Shown here: positions 23,432 through 34,602 of the stretch, in pieces
Position numbering within the stretch: the first letter of the stretch is position 1
Layout of the letters: each line of letters opens with the position of its first letter
From: Mycoplasmoidaceae bacterium
GTDB taxonomy: Bacteria; Bacillota_I; Bacilli_A; Mycoplasmatales; Mycoplasmoidaceae
Assembly (NCBI GenBank): GCA_024427125.1
Contig: JAKSVN010000002.1
Coordinates: 30,966 to 94,965, forward strand
Direction of reading: 5' to 3'
Length of the DNA: 64,000 nucleotides
The notes under the pieces: model-generated
Databases searched by the model: none
What the model was told of the DNA's origin: nothing
Seen by the model: only the letters and a program-made list of their open reading frames with translations
Position numbers and translations under genes: made by a program

Positions 23432-25933
23432 ATGAGAAACAGAATTAAATTATTTTTGCCTTTAGTTAGTGCGGCTATTGTTTGTGGCGGTGTTGCACCT
23501 ATGATTAGTTGTAATAAGTCAGACCCAAAGCCAACTCCTGACCCTACTAAACCTACTGAAATTAAATTAACATATGACAGCGGCAAGACAGAAGATATAG
23601 AAATAACATATGACAAAACATTAACCTTTAAGTGTGTTGTTTACCCATCAACTGCAGAACAAGATTTTGTCTTGGTAAGTTCCAATCGTAATGTTGCTGA
23701 TTTTAATGGCAACATCTTGAAACCAAATCCAGAAAATTTAGGTGGCGGTGACACTAATATTTATGCTAAAAGTGTAAAATATCCTGGTGTTGTATCTAAT
23801 GTTATTAAAGTTACTGTTGAACGTAGACAATCATCATTAAATATTGATTATTCTAAAGTAGATTTTAATCAAAAGATGACTATTGGTACCGATACATCAA
23901 CTTATAAATTTACAGATTTTAACGCCGACTTCATTTTTGATGACACATATATTGTTGGCAATCATACTATTAATGCTTATGCTGAATGAGTTGAAAAACC
24001 TGGTGTTGGAGAACTAACTGTAAGCATTATTGACCCTACAAGAAGTGCTGACCATACAAAATTTAATATTAAAGTGTCATGTCCATTTACAGATTGAGAG
24101 GTAGATAAAGAATACAAGTATTCATTATATTTTATTATTGACAAAGATTTAGGTGATGAAGGATCAAAAAGAATTGATGTTGATAAAGAATTATCTTTTG
24201 TTAATCATGGAATAAAGCCAGAAATCATTGAGCCAACAACAACTATTTTAACTCCTACAGATCATGGAGCGACTATTGCTATTGAAGGATGTAGTGCCAA
24301 TTTCCAAATAGGACAACAATATAAAAATACTTTGAAAGTTGAAAAAATCTATTTTAAGTCTGGCAATATAGAATATATTGATATTAGTATAACTAATGTT
24401 AAAAACACTTCAGCAGGTTCAACATTTAATGTTGAAATTCATACTAATGGTATTGACTTAAGCGAAGACATTGTATTTTATTTTAACTATTTATTAAATG
24501 GAGTAGTGGCAAAACAATCTCAAGAATATACCATTGAATCTGATCGATATATAAAATGTAACCAAGATGATAAAATAATAACACTAAATGACACTGACCC
24601 ATTATCAGTAAAAATTGATGGGTTCAAAGCAAACTTTGCATTTAACAACATACAAGGTTCTGCTTATCCTATTGTCACAGCTACCTGCAAACCACTTTAT
24701 GGTTCTTATGCAGATGCTAATGTAACTATTGGCGACATCGATATGCATGAAGACTACACAACATTCTCATTGTTCATCGTCTTTGCACCAACTGCTGCAA
24801 CGTGAACTGCAGAACCATTTATCATTACTTTCAATGCAGATCAAAGCCAATTATTTAGCGACAACTTAGTATATTATTTTGCTACACCGTCTCCAATTCA
24901 ATATTGTGGTGATTATGAACCTAAACCAATCTTAAATGGTGAATATTTTGATGGCAAAGAAATCCAAGAAGGTTGTTTCACTAACATTGGAACGTTCACT
25001 GCCCCTGTTAATGTTCACACTACTGGTTTAACAGCAAAGTTTGAATGAAATTCAAAAAATAGTTTGCCTACTCCAAAAGCAACTATTATAAACGATGTAC
25101 AATCAGAAGCTAGCCTTCATAATGATTTCTATATAACTTTTGTTTGACCAAATTCTTTTGAACCAGATAAAGCAACATTTAAAGTGACAATTTTAGAAGG
25201 AGATGAGTCGGTTCTAGTTCTGAATGGTTTTTCGTTGACAAAAAGTGATCCTGATATATATTGGGATATTGAGTCAAATTTTGTTGGTTCAACTGGACAA
25301 TGTCATGTTACAAAAGATGCCAAGGATGAAATTGACATTACGCTTACAGGTGTTGATGAAAACAAAGAATTATGGGGGATTGATTTTGCTTGTGGTGGTG
25401 TAGAGGTTCCAATACGTGGGTTAGTTTCTGTTGATGATGCAACTAACACTATTGTAATAACTCCTCACTACATTTACTGCCAAATTATTCCTGGCCTAAA
25501 ATTAAACTTAACTTTCACATATGTTAATCCAAGTGATGTAATACATATTAATCAACAAACGGAAATGAAAACCCCAGGAGGAGATAAAAAAGCATTGCAA
25601 ACCAATGACATTGAATGAATTGCAAAAAAAACATATTATTTGTCTGCTGATTTTAATGACTCTGCCTTTGATTTTAATACTGATACCGAATTTTTTGGAG
25701 CTTTTATTGGTTTTGATCCTGATTCGTTCACATGAAAGCCATGTCACAATGCAAAAGCATATAGCAATAAAGTTGCAACTGAAACGCAGACAGAAACCAC
25801 AGATGCAAATGGTGGCATTGGAATTAGCATCGATAATTATCCTGAGTTGTTTAAAACCACTGTTGTTAACTTTACTATTCAAGTTGTTGAAAACCTTGGA
25901 ACACACAAATTTACTTTGTTTCACTTATCTTAA
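23432..25933 (+). CDS. Surface lipoprotein B2, 833 aa
   Basis: An in-frame ATG at 23420 exists, but the GAGG inside it is the ribosome site for 23432, six bases on, which gives a clean signal peptide with lipobox MISC (Cys27). Residues 40-125 resemble an Ig-like/Big fold (LTFKCVVYPSTAEQDFVLVSS). The rest is beta-rich, Asn/Thr-rich and contains two spaced blocks that survive in the B1 remnant. No catalytic motif is recognised. Likely an extracellular, membrane-anchored protein; function unknown. Confidence 0.8.
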
Positions 25934-25947
25934 TGCTTTCTATATGA

Positions 25948-26024
25948 TAAAGTAAAGAGCTTACATCTCATACATGAGAAGACATTCTGGAAAATAAACA
26001 GGAAACACTAAAACAAATAAATAA
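25948..26024 (+). pseudogene. rplS 3'-end fragment (scar 2, decayed)
   Basis: Third copy of the L19 tail, more diverged than scar 1 (RAYISYMRRHSGK, then an in-frame TAA). It is joined to the end of B2 by the same bridge sequence and followed by a copied rplS terminator. Confidence 0.8.
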
Positions 26025-26046
26025 GAAGCTATGCTTCTTATTTTTT
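26020..26046 (+). terminator. Copied rplS terminator
   Basis: AATAAGAAGC, loop TAT, GCTTCTTATT and T run. Confidence 0.75.
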
Positions 26047-26069
26047 ATAATGTTGTTAGGAGAATGGAT

Positions 26070-26552
26070 ATGAAACTTAAATTTGTTTTGCCTTCATTAG
26101 GAATAACTAGTTGTGCTCTTGCTATTGCCCCTTTTGCTACATCTTGTAGCAAATCAGATGCATTTCAATTAAAAATAAGTAAAGGATTTGATAACGCATA
26201 TGTTTCTCGTTTGTACAATTTTAAATTAAATAAGCCGTATAAATTCATTGCTCACATCAATAAACTGCCTTTTGGCACTTCATTATCTTGAAGTTTTAGA
26301 TTTACTTATATGGACGAAGATTCTAACCATTATCTAGGAGACATTAATAAAAATAATTTCTCGATAAAAATCAATAGTACATATCTCTATGAAGGAGTTG
26401 ACTACATATTCACTGAGGCAGAAGGATATAACTATGTAGATTCCAAAAAAGAGAATTTGATTAAAGATGGTGACACTATTACAATTAAATGTTCACTAAC
26501 AAAGAAGATGATTAATTCTTTGTGAGCTGGTTTGCTAATTGACAATAAATAA
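26070..26552 (+). CDS. Small surface lipoprotein, 160 aa
   Basis: Upstream in-frame ATGs exist (26064 and earlier), but AGGAG at 26058-26062 is seven bases before the ATG at 26070. From there the signal peptide reads MKLKFVLPSLG...ATSC (lipobox Cys26). The short mature part is unlike A or B apart from style and may be the remnant of a third, larger lipoprotein. Two internal Trp are TGA. It sits after the third rplS tail, so it occupies the position of a third unit. Confidence 0.75.
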
Positions 26553-26573
26553 GAAGCAAGCTTCTTATTTTTT
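26548..26573 (+). terminator. Fourth copy of rplS-type terminator
   Basis: AATAAGAAG/CTTCTTATT with loop CAAG, then T run; it overlaps the lipoprotein stop. Confidence 0.7.
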
Positions 26574-26586
26574 TATAATAGATAGT

Positions 26587-27792
26587 ATGAAAAATAAAAG
26601 AACTGATTTTAACTATGGTAAATATGAGCTTAGACATTTACATGCTAAGCCTATTCCATTTGCTAAACTTTATTTAAATAAGTCTATCCCTTTAAAATAT
26701 GTGATAGCTGGTTTATGCGGTATAGTTTTTGCTTTCTTAACTACATGCTTTATTAAAAATACTGGAGCATTTAGTTATGGATTATCTAGTTTCTTACAAG
26801 GTATAGCAAAGCTATCAAGCTATTTTGTTTATAAGTCTGGAATGGGCAGAAGCACGGCAAACACTATCTATTCGGCAATGTTCTGAGGATTATTATTAAT
26901 AGGAAACATTCCTTTGTTTGTTTTTGCTTGATTTAAAGTTGGACGTAGGTTTGCAATGTTAACATTAACATTCCTGATAACAAACACTATTGCCGGATTT
27001 GTTTTCGACTTTATTCCTGGTATTGACGGATGATCATTATTTGGTCAAACTGATTTATGAAGAAGCAATCCTGCTATAGAGGATCCAAAAGATTGAATTG
27101 GAATACTAAAAGATCTTAATATTAAGATTCTCCCATTTAGCGTACCTAAGGCAATAGCCGCTAACTATGATCCATCTAACTATGTTAAACCTGTTTTATT
27201 AATCCTTTCAACTGTAACATATGCATTCATTGCATCTTTTGTCTTTGCGATCTTATTTATCGTTGGTGGTTCAACTGCTGGCACAGACATCATTTCTGTG
27301 TATCTTGCTGCAGAAAAGAAGATGAATGTAGGTACATTCTTCCTAGCATTAAATTTAGTAATGATTACTTTAGCTTCAGCTATAGGAACATTCACTCCTG
27401 CTTGCTTAGCATGCAGCCAATGTCGTAGTGTTGAATTCTTCTTTAACTCTAACTGGGTTGGAACATTGATTTCAATGTTAATCTTTACAGCTATCTACAA
27501 AAAGCTATATCCAAATTCAAGAAAATGCAAGGTTGAAGTATATAGCAAGAAATCTAAACAAATTAGAGACTTGTTATACAAGAATCACTATGTTCATGGT
27601 AGCAGCCTAGCAGATAGAATTGGTGGTTATAGTAACAAGAAACAACAAATGTTTATTACAATTTGTTCTGCAACAGAATTGCCAATGATCATAGATCAAA
27701 TCAATCAAGTTGACTCTGCATCAACTATCACTATATCCAAACTAGAAGCTGTTGATGGTCCATTCAACTTGCAACGTCAAGGAAGTAGATAA
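26587..27792 (+). CDS. YitT/DUF2179 family membrane protein
   Basis: 401 aa. Five to seven hydrophobic segments include the family-typical GGSTAGTDIISVYLA (about residues 220-235). A soluble C-terminal DUF2179-like domain follows (CKVEVYSKKSKQIRDLL, ICSATELPMIIDQINQVDSASTITI). It is an integral membrane protein of unknown transport function. The stop overlaps the trmD ATG (TAATG), implying translational coupling. In many bacteria trmD sits with rpsP and rplS; here it has this membrane protein upstream instead. Confidence 0.8.
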
Positions 27793-28466
27793 TGAAAAAG
27801 ATTACTATCCTAACATTGTTCCCAGAAGTATTTGAAAACTTTAAGAAGTTTTCAATTATTAAGCGCGCAATAGCTAAGAAAAAGCTCAAATTAACAATTG
27901 TTAATTTCCGTCAATTTTCAAAAGATAAACATAAAAAAGTAGATGACTATCAATTTGGTGGTGGTGCAGGAATGATTATTGCTTTACCTTCTATTGTTAG
28001 TGCTATCAAGAAATATAAAACTAAAAATAGTCTAGTTATTCTAACTAGTCCTCAAGGGAAACTATTTAATCAAGCTAAAGCTAAATCCCTAGCCTCTTCC
28101 AAAAAAGATTTAATTATTGTGTGTGGGCACTATGAAGGCTTTGATGCTAGACTAATCAACTATGTTGATCAAATCATTTCTATGGGAGATTATGTCTTAA
28201 CTGGTGGAGAAGTTCCTGCTATGGCTATGGTTGAAGCCATAACTAGATTAGTTAAGGGAGTCATCACTGATAGCTCATTGGATGATGAAACCTTTAATGA
28301 TAATCTACTAGATTATGACACATATACTAGACCGGTTAACTTTGAAGGTCACAAGGTTCCATCAGTCTTACTATCTGGTAATCATAAGAAGATTGCTGAA
28401 TTTAGAAAAGCAAATCGTTTAGCTAAAACAAAGAAATATCGTCCAGATTTGTTAAAAACTAAATAA
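27792..28466 (+). CDS. trmD: tRNA (guanine-N1)-methyltransferase
   Basis: 224 aa SPOUT enzyme that methylates G37 in tRNAs reading CNN codons and prevents +1 frameshifting. Typical stretches: ILTLFPEVF at the start, DYQFGGGAGMI, ILTSPQGKLFNQ, CGHYEGFDAR, and the knot region ISMGDYVLTGGEVPAMAM. It ends at a strong terminator. Its separation from rpsP-rplS by 9.9 kb coincides with the lipoprotein duplications. Confidence 0.96.
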   Translation: MKKITILTLFPEVFENFKKFSIIKRAIAKKKLKLTIVNFRQFSKDKHKKVDDYQFGGGAGMIIALPSIVSAIKKYKTKNSLVILTSPQGKLFNQAKAKSLASSKKDLIIVCGHYEGFDARLINYVDQIISMGDYVLTGGEVPAMAMVEAITRLVKGVITDSSLDDETFNDNLLDYDTYTRPVNFEGHKVPSVLLSGNHKKIAEFRKANRLAKTKKYRPDLLKTK

Positions 28467-28474
28467 CTATATTT

Positions 28475-28496
28475 AGGAGGCAAAACCTCCTTTTTT
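28475..28496 (+). terminator. trmD terminator
   Basis: GGAGG/CCTCC stem with loop CAAAA and six T. Confidence 0.85.
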
Positions 28497-28621
28497 ATGT
28501 AAAAATATAGTTATTTTTATTTGTCATATCTCCACTATTCATCTATTGATGTGACGAATTTGAATAAAAAATAAATTACTTTTTTCATCTTTTAGATAAA
28601 TGGATAGGTGGAGAAAATAAT

Positions 28622-29365
28622 ATGGATGAAATTTTATTATATTTATCGCTTAAATACTTTGGCGAATGAATGGCTATCTATGATAGTTTACAAAAGAAAG
28701 AAGAATTAAAAGTATATGACATTAAAAAGGCAGTCAACGAAGTTGATGCAGATTGAATAACATTAATTAGTTCTGACTACCCTAAAAACCTAAAAACAAT
28801 TTACAAACCACCTTTTGGTGTGTTTAACTATGGTAAGACAAAATTATTACACCAAAACATTGTCACAATTCTTGGAAAAATAGATGAAGACAATGAACAA
28901 GCATTAGATCAATTAAGATCTAATGGTATTAGTTTATTATGAGTTAATAAATCAAACAAAGAAATGTTAGATATCATTTCTACTTTCCCTACTAACAACA
29001 TCTTCTATTTAGAAGAAATGAAAAATGCTGGAAACAAGACTTTCCAAAACATTTTAGCTAATGAAGATGTGATAATGAACAATGCTTTTTGCTCAGAAGT
29101 ATGAGAAAGACAACAAACAATTGATTATTCTAATCAATGACAAGAAAGACTATATCTTGGTTTAAGCCTACAAGCTTTAATCATCTCTGAGATCAAAGCT
29201 AAACAACTATTGGCATTAAGCCAATACTGTGAAAAAGAAAATATCAAAATCGCCATTTTGAAGAAAGCTTACAGCCCAAAAATTCAAAAAGCTTTAAAGA
29301 ACAATAAAATATTTATTGTTGATGAATTAGACCAGTTAAACCACGTTTTTGCTATTAAAAATTAA
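28622..29365 (+). CDS. dprA: DprA/Smf-like protein, degenerate
   Basis: 247 aa versus about 290-370 in functional DprA. The ISSDYPKNLKTIYKPPFGVFNYG block matches the DprA motif (YP..L..I.DPP..L...G). The following GSR motif that starts the Rossmann fold is replaced by LGKIDED, and the C-terminal winged helix is missing. Functional DprA loads RecA on single-stranded DNA in natural transformation. A GGTGGAG ribosome site precedes the ATG. Position just before topA matches the dprA-topA order known in Firmicutes, which supports the call. Confidence 0.7.
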
Positions 29366-29442
29366 GATTTATATATATGTAATATATATAGATTTTTATA
29401 TTGCATTAAAAATAACGACTATATATATAATCTATAAATATT

Positions 29443-31518
29443 ATGGCAAAGAATTTAGTAATTATCGAATCACCAAACAAAGAAAAGACCATTGGAAAAT
29501 ACCTTGGCAAGGATTTTAATATCCTTGCTACTATTGGTCATATCCGTGATATTCCAAGTTCTGGATCAAAGGCTTTTGACCCTAAAACTTATGAACCAAA
29601 TTGAAAGATTTCTTATAACTCTAAAACTAAAACTTCTAAAAAAGAAGTTATAGACAAAATTAAAGCAATGGCTGAAAAAGCAGATAAAGTCTACTTAGCA
29701 ACCGACCCTGACCGTGAAGGTGAAGCTATTGCTTGACACGTTTATGAAGTATTGCCGAAGGCAAGTCAAAAGAAATGTGTAAGAATTACATTCAATGAAA
29801 TTACTAAAGATGCCATTGAAGAAGCTATTAAACATGAAAGACAAATTGATTTGAACTGAGTTCATTCACAATTTGCTCGAAGAGTTCTAGACCGTATTGT
29901 TGGTTATGACCTATCTAGATTTGTTAGAGACAAATTCAACGGTAGTTCAGCTGGACGTGTGCAATCCGTTGCGCTAAAGTTTATTTATGAACGTGAACAA
30001 GAAATAAATAGATTTAAACCTGTGACTACATACACACTAGACACAGAACTAAAAAACGGTGAAAAGATTTTCCTTCGTCGTGTTGGTTCAAAAACTAGAG
30101 ATGAAGAAAAAGAAGATACTTCTATTCTAGAATTTAAAACTGAGAAAGAAGTATTAGACATTAAGTCTAAACTTGGAAAAGAATTTGAAGTATATTTTCC
30201 TAAGGGAAAAGAAGATGTTAAGATAATGAGACGTAATCCTCAAGACCCTTTCAAGACATCTACTTTGCAACAAGTAGCAAGTAACCTATTTGGTTGGTCA
30301 GTAAGCAAGATTACTAAAGTAATCCAAGACTTATATGAAGGTGTTAAGATTGATGGCGAACAAACAGCCCTAATCACTTACCCAAGAACTGATAGTACTA
30401 GAATGTCTGATACATTCAAGATTGCTGCAAGAAAATACATCAAGTCAACATATGGTGAAGAATATGTTAACCCAGGTGAAAGAGCTGTTAAAACAGCTGG
30501 CAAAGACAATGTGCAAGATGCGCATGAATGTATTAGAGTTATTAATCCATTCACATTCCCAAGCAGTCTAAAAAATAAGATTCATGCAGACTACCAAAAG
30601 ATGTACGATCTTATTTGAAGAAGATCAATTGCAAGCTTAATGACACCTTGCCGTTACATTCATAAAACTATTCGTTTTAGAAATGGTGAATGCAAGTTCT
30701 TTACATACTCAAACGTAATGGAATTTGAGGGTTACAAAAAAGTATATTTTGACACAGCACAAGTAGGTGCAGGTACAGAAAAAATTTATAAGAACGGACA
30801 AAAGTTAGAAGCTAAGTCTGTACAAGCAGTTAAGCACGTATCTGAACCACCAGCAAGATATAACCAAGCAAGCTTAGTAAAAGCTCTTGATGATGCAGGT
30901 GTGGGTAGACCTTCAACATATCGTATGATGGTTGATGTTAACCCTGAAAGAGGATATTGTGAAGTAAAGAATAGAGCATTCTTTATGACTCAAATTGGTA
31001 ACTCTGTTATTGAAGGATTAATTGAACACTTTGACGATGTAATCGACAAAAACTTCACTAAGGAAATGGAAGAAAGACTTGATGCTATCGCTGATAAGAA
31101 AGAACCATGAAATAAATGATTATTATCATTTGTTCCTAAGTTTGAAAAGAAAGTAGCAGCTAAGACTAAATCTATTAAAGCTCAATCACTTGAAGTAGGA
31201 AGAAAATGTCCTAAATGTGGTAAACCACTTGTTTACAGATTTAGTAAGATTACTAAGAAACAATTCATTGGATGCAGCGATTATCCAAACTGCAAATATG
31301 CGGAATTCCCAGGAACTAAGGAATTAGATGTTAAATGTCCAGTTTGTGGTCACAACCTTGTTCAAAGAACAAGCAAACGTGGTAAACCATTCATTGGTTG
31401 TAGCAACTATCCAAAATGCCAATTCATTGCTAATAACTTAGAAGAAGTTAAGAATTGAAAACCAGGTCAAAAACCTGTATTAAAAAACAAACCTAACTTC
31501 AAAAAGAAAGGCAAATAA
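29443..31518 (+). CDS. topA: DNA topoisomerase I
   Basis: 691 aa type IA topoisomerase relaxing negative supercoils. Toprim domain at the N-terminus ([26 protein letters not shown]) and active-site Tyr313 in [13 protein letters not shown]. There are two C-terminal four-Cys zinc ribbons (CPKCGKPL...CSDYPNC and CPVCGHNL...CSNYPKC). The promoter region upstream is a run of TA-rich sequence. Its stop overlaps the trxA start by one base. Confidence 0.97.
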
Positions 31519-31826
31519 TGATTATTGATTTAAAGAATCAAGATATCAACTTATTGTTTGCTCAAAATGATAAGATAATCGTTGATATCTTTGCTACATG
31601 ATGTGGCCCTTGCAAGATGCTTGCTACGCAATTACAAGAGTTTGCAAAGACCCACAAAGACTGAACAATTATTAAGGTTGATTCAGATCAACACCAACAA
31701 TTTGCTAGTCAATATAATGTACAAGCTGTGCCAACAATGTTAATTGTTATCAAAGGCAAAGTTGTAGAAACAATTGTAGGTTTTAAACCCCTAGTGGAAT
31801 TAGAAAGAATAACTGACAAATATTAG
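31518..31826 (+). CDS. trxA: Thioredoxin
   Basis: 102 aa. Active site WCGPCKM with Trp encoded by TGA, and the cis-Pro loop VPTMLIV. It reduces protein disulfides. It is coupled to topA through a TAATG overlap, an unusual operon partner. Confidence 0.95.
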
Positions 31827-31854
31827 TATAATATTTAAGATAGGAAAAGAGACT

Positions 31855-32016
31855 ATGGCGATAAAAAGAAGTATTAGATTAGAATGTTCAGTATGTCATC
31901 AAATTAACTACTTAACATTTAAAAATGCAAAGAACAATCCTGACAAATTAGAACTTAAAAAATATTGTCCTTATTGCAAGAAAGTAACTTTGCATAAAGA
32001 AACTAAGAAAAAATAA
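31855..32016 (+). CDS. rpmG: 50S ribosomal protein L33, copy 1
   Basis: 53 aa with CSVC and CPYC zinc-binding pairs (C-plus form), [15 protein letters not shown] and [13 protein letters not shown] typical of L33. TATAAT-like sequence follows its stop, then a terminator hairpin precedes the second L33 gene. Confidence 0.93.
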   Translation: MAIKRSIRLECSVCHQINYLTFKNAKNNPDKLELKKYCPYCKKVTLHKETKKK

Positions 32017-32044
32017 GATTTATATATATAATATATAAGTTATT

Positions 32045-32070
32045 AAAAAGAGCCTTCGGGCTTTTTTTCT
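32045..32070 (+). terminator. Terminator or attenuator between the two rpmG genes
   Basis: AGCC/GGCT stem with a UUCG tetraloop preceded by A-rich and followed by a T7 tract. A possible promoter, TATAAT within 32020-32040, lies directly upstream, so transcripts from it would meet the hairpin at once. Confidence 0.7.
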
Positions 32071-32086
32071 TAACCAAAGACTATTT

Positions 32087-32233
32087 ATGAGAAAAAAAGT
32101 TATATTAGTTTGCGACGAATGTTTAAGCCGTAATTATCACATTACGAAGAATACGTTATCAACTGAACGTATCGTTTTAAACAAATACTGTCCAAAGTGT
32201 AAGAAAGTCACTAAACATAAGGAAACAAGATAA
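32087..32233 (+). CDS. rpmG: 50S ribosomal protein L33, copy 2
   Basis: 48 aa, zinc pairs CDEC and CPKC, with [15 protein letters not shown] ending like other L33. Linked by a TAATG overlap to secE, the common rpmG-secE-nusG order. It differs from copy 1 by many residues, so the duplication is old. Confidence 0.92.
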   Translation: MRKKVILVCDECLSRNYHITKNTLSTERIVLNKYCPKCKKVTKHKETR

Positions 32234-32685
32234 TGACTGATATTAATACTAATAATAGTACTGTTACTAATAAAGATAGTAAAAGTAAAGAAGAAATAAA
32301 ATTAGAACAAAGAAATAAGAAATACGAACTTAAGTTAGAAGCTAACCGCCAAAAAGAGATTAAGAAGTTAGAATCTAAAAAGGCTAAGTTATCTATTAAG
32401 TTAAATAAAGTTCTAAACCCAAAGAGAAAATCTAGAATTCAAGACAAAATGGACAAAGTTGATAAGAAGATCAAAGATCTACAAGATCCTTCTAAAGCAA
32501 TTGTTAAACGTCCATTTGGTCTTGTAATGAGAACTTGATCAAAAGGTTTAGGAAAAGAATCAGGTAGAATTACCTGACACGATAAACAAGGAATGTTAAA
32601 AGACTTTGTCACAATCATCCTTGTCTGTGTTTTCTTAGGTCTAATTTTCTTTGCTATTGATATGATTATCGTTTCTATACGTTAG
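32233..32685 (+). CDS. secE: Preprotein translocase subunit SecE
   Basis: 150 aa. The first 95 residues are highly charged (Lys/Glu-rich, likely helical). The C-terminal 55 residues hold the SecE core with one membrane segment (FVTIILVCVFLGLIFFAIDMII). SecE clamps SecY in the translocon. The charged extension is longer than the typical 60-70 aa protein. The call rests on the core plus position between rpmG and nusG. Confidence 0.85.
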
Positions 32686-32693
32686 GAGTAAAT

Positions 32694-33464
32694 ATGGAAT
32701 TAAATAGAATGCAATGATACGTAATCACTGCAGTAGGTGGACAAGAAGAATCTATTGCTCAAGCATTACGTGAAAAAATGAACAACTTTGGCTATGCCAA
32801 CTTTGTTAAGACATCTGAAAATGATGCTTCTGCACCATTAGCTAATGGTGAAAAACCAAAGGTTAAAGAAATTCGTGTCTTTATGAAAAGACAAGAATCT
32901 GAACAAATCTTTAACAAGAATAGTGCAGAACTACCTAAAACATTAAAGAACACTAAAACAACAAAGTGAGAAACTCTACCAGATGGTAGATATAAAAGAA
33001 CTAAATCTAAAAAAGTAAACAGATTTGGTAACTACATCTTTGTATGTTGTGATCTAGATGATGATATCTGATATAACATCAGAAACACCGTAGGTGTTAT
33101 GGGTTTTGTTGGATCAACAGGTAAAGCTGCTAAGCCAATTCCATGTTCTACTGATGAATACGAAAGATTAATCAATGATGCAGCTGCAGCTGAATATGCT
33201 GCTAGAATTGCTGCAGGCGTTAATCCAGTCAAAGTCGAAGCTGCTAAAGCAGAACAACCTAAGCCAGCGCCAAAACCAGTTCTTGCTGAAGCGCCATTCA
33301 AAGTTGGCCAAACAGTTGAACTATCAAATGGTTCATTTGCTGGTGAAAAAGGAACTGTTACAGCTATCAACCTAGAAAAACAAACTGCTAAGGTTGAAGT
33401 TGAGTTCTTTGGCAGAGTTACTTCATTAGAAGTAGCTTTTAGTGATGCAAAACTTGCTAAGTAA
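32694..33464 (+). CDS. nusG: Transcription antitermination factor NusG
   Basis: 256 aa. The NGN domain begins MQWYVITAVGGQEESI and continues to GNYIFVCCDLDDDIWYNIRNTVGVMGFVG. An insertion follows with an Ala/Pro/Lys linker, and the C-terminal KOW domain is FKVGQTVELSNGSFAGEKGTV. NusG couples RNA polymerase to Rho or ribosomes. An AGGAG site eight bases upstream sets the start. Confidence 0.94.
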
Positions 33465-33502
33465 CTTTCATAAATACATATAATATCAAACGAGGTAAAA
33501 TA

Positions 33503-34555
33503 ATGCCAAAACAAGTTGAAGAAAAAACTACTGAAAAAGCTGAAGTTGCTGCTAAAGCAGAAACTCCAGTTGAAAAGAAACCTGCTGCTAAGAAAACAGC
33601 AAGAAAACCTAGAGCTAAAAAAGATGCTGCAAAGAAACCTTTAGTTAAAGAAGGTGCTTCTGCAAAGGAAACTATTGAAGCTAAGGTTAACATGTTCTTT
33701 GAATCAAACAAAAACAACAAGGATCTTAAAAAGATCATCTCTGTTGCTAAGTTAATGGAAGCTGGTGCACATGTTGGCTTAGCTGCTAACCTATGAAACC
33801 CTAAAATGGCTCCATTCATTTACAGATCAAAGAATTCAAGAAACTTAATCATTGATATGTTAAAGATTATTGTATTCTCTAACAGAGCTTACAATTTCTT
33901 ACATGATATTGCAAAACAAGATGGAAAGATCTTATTTGTAGGAACACACAATGATTCTGTAAAGAAATACATTCAAGAAGAAGCTGCTAGAGCTGAATCA
34001 TTCTATATCAACCAACGTTGATTAGGTGGAACTCTAACAAACTTCAAAACTGTTAATAATTCTATTAACAAACTTAATAGATTATCATCATTACTAGAAT
34101 CTGAAAATGTTGGACGTTACACTAAGAAACAACAACTAGATATGCAAAGACAAGTTGTTAAACTTGAAAAGTTTATTGGTGGAATCAAGAACATGAAAGG
34201 ATTACCACAAGTTGTTGTAGTAACTGATCCAGTTGCTGAACACAATGCTGTTAAAGAAGCAAGAGACCTACATATTCCTGTAGTAGCTTTAGCTAACACT
34301 AATGCTAACCCAGATTTAATTGATTTCATTATTCCTTGCAACACTCACTCAATTAAGACACAATGATTAATGCTAGGAGTCTTAGCTGATGCTATTGCAT
34401 CTGCTCATGGTAAGCCTACTAAGATCGTAGGTAAAGCTGATGGAGAAATTATTCTTCCTGAAGTAATCAGAGTTGCTAGAAAAGTAGTTAATGTACATGG
34501 TAGACAACCAGATACATTTGTAAAATCTGAACCTAAAAAAGAAGAAACTAAGTAA
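33503..34555 (+). CDS. rpsB: 30S ribosomal protein S2 with N-terminal extension
   Basis: 350 aa. The S2 core begins around residue 76 (LMEAGAHVGLAANLWNPKMAPFIY), with RWLGGTLTNFKT and VALANTNANPDLIDFIIPCN conserved. The first 75 residues are Lys/Ala/Glu-rich (AAKKTARKPRAKK) and not part of normal S2. The extension has the composition of the S16 tail. The gene is apart from tsf, its usual partner, which lies at 47 kb on the other strand. Confidence 0.95.
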
Positions 34556-34570
34556 GTTTAACTTTAAATA

Positions 34571-34602
34571 AATAGCACCTAGTAGGTGCTATTTATTTTT
34601 TT
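34571..34602 (+). terminator. rpsB terminator
   Basis: AATAGCACCT/AGGTGCTATT with loop AGT, then a long T-rich tract. The end of the convergent ParA-like gene runs into it. Confidence 0.85.

Larger units (their letters stand above)
21141..25947 (+). repeat. Duplication unit 2: rplS tail + lipoprotein A2 + lipoprotein B2
   Basis: Second tandem copy of the rplS-tail/lipoprotein A/lipoprotein B block. It retains a full-length B gene. Both copies end in the same bridge (TAATG, TTTCTATATGATAAAG) into the next rplS fragment. Confidence 0.85.

Noticed and set aside
26031..26069. Longer start for the 160-aa lipoprotein.
   Set aside because: Upstream ATGs precede or overlap AGGAG and would spoil the signal peptide.
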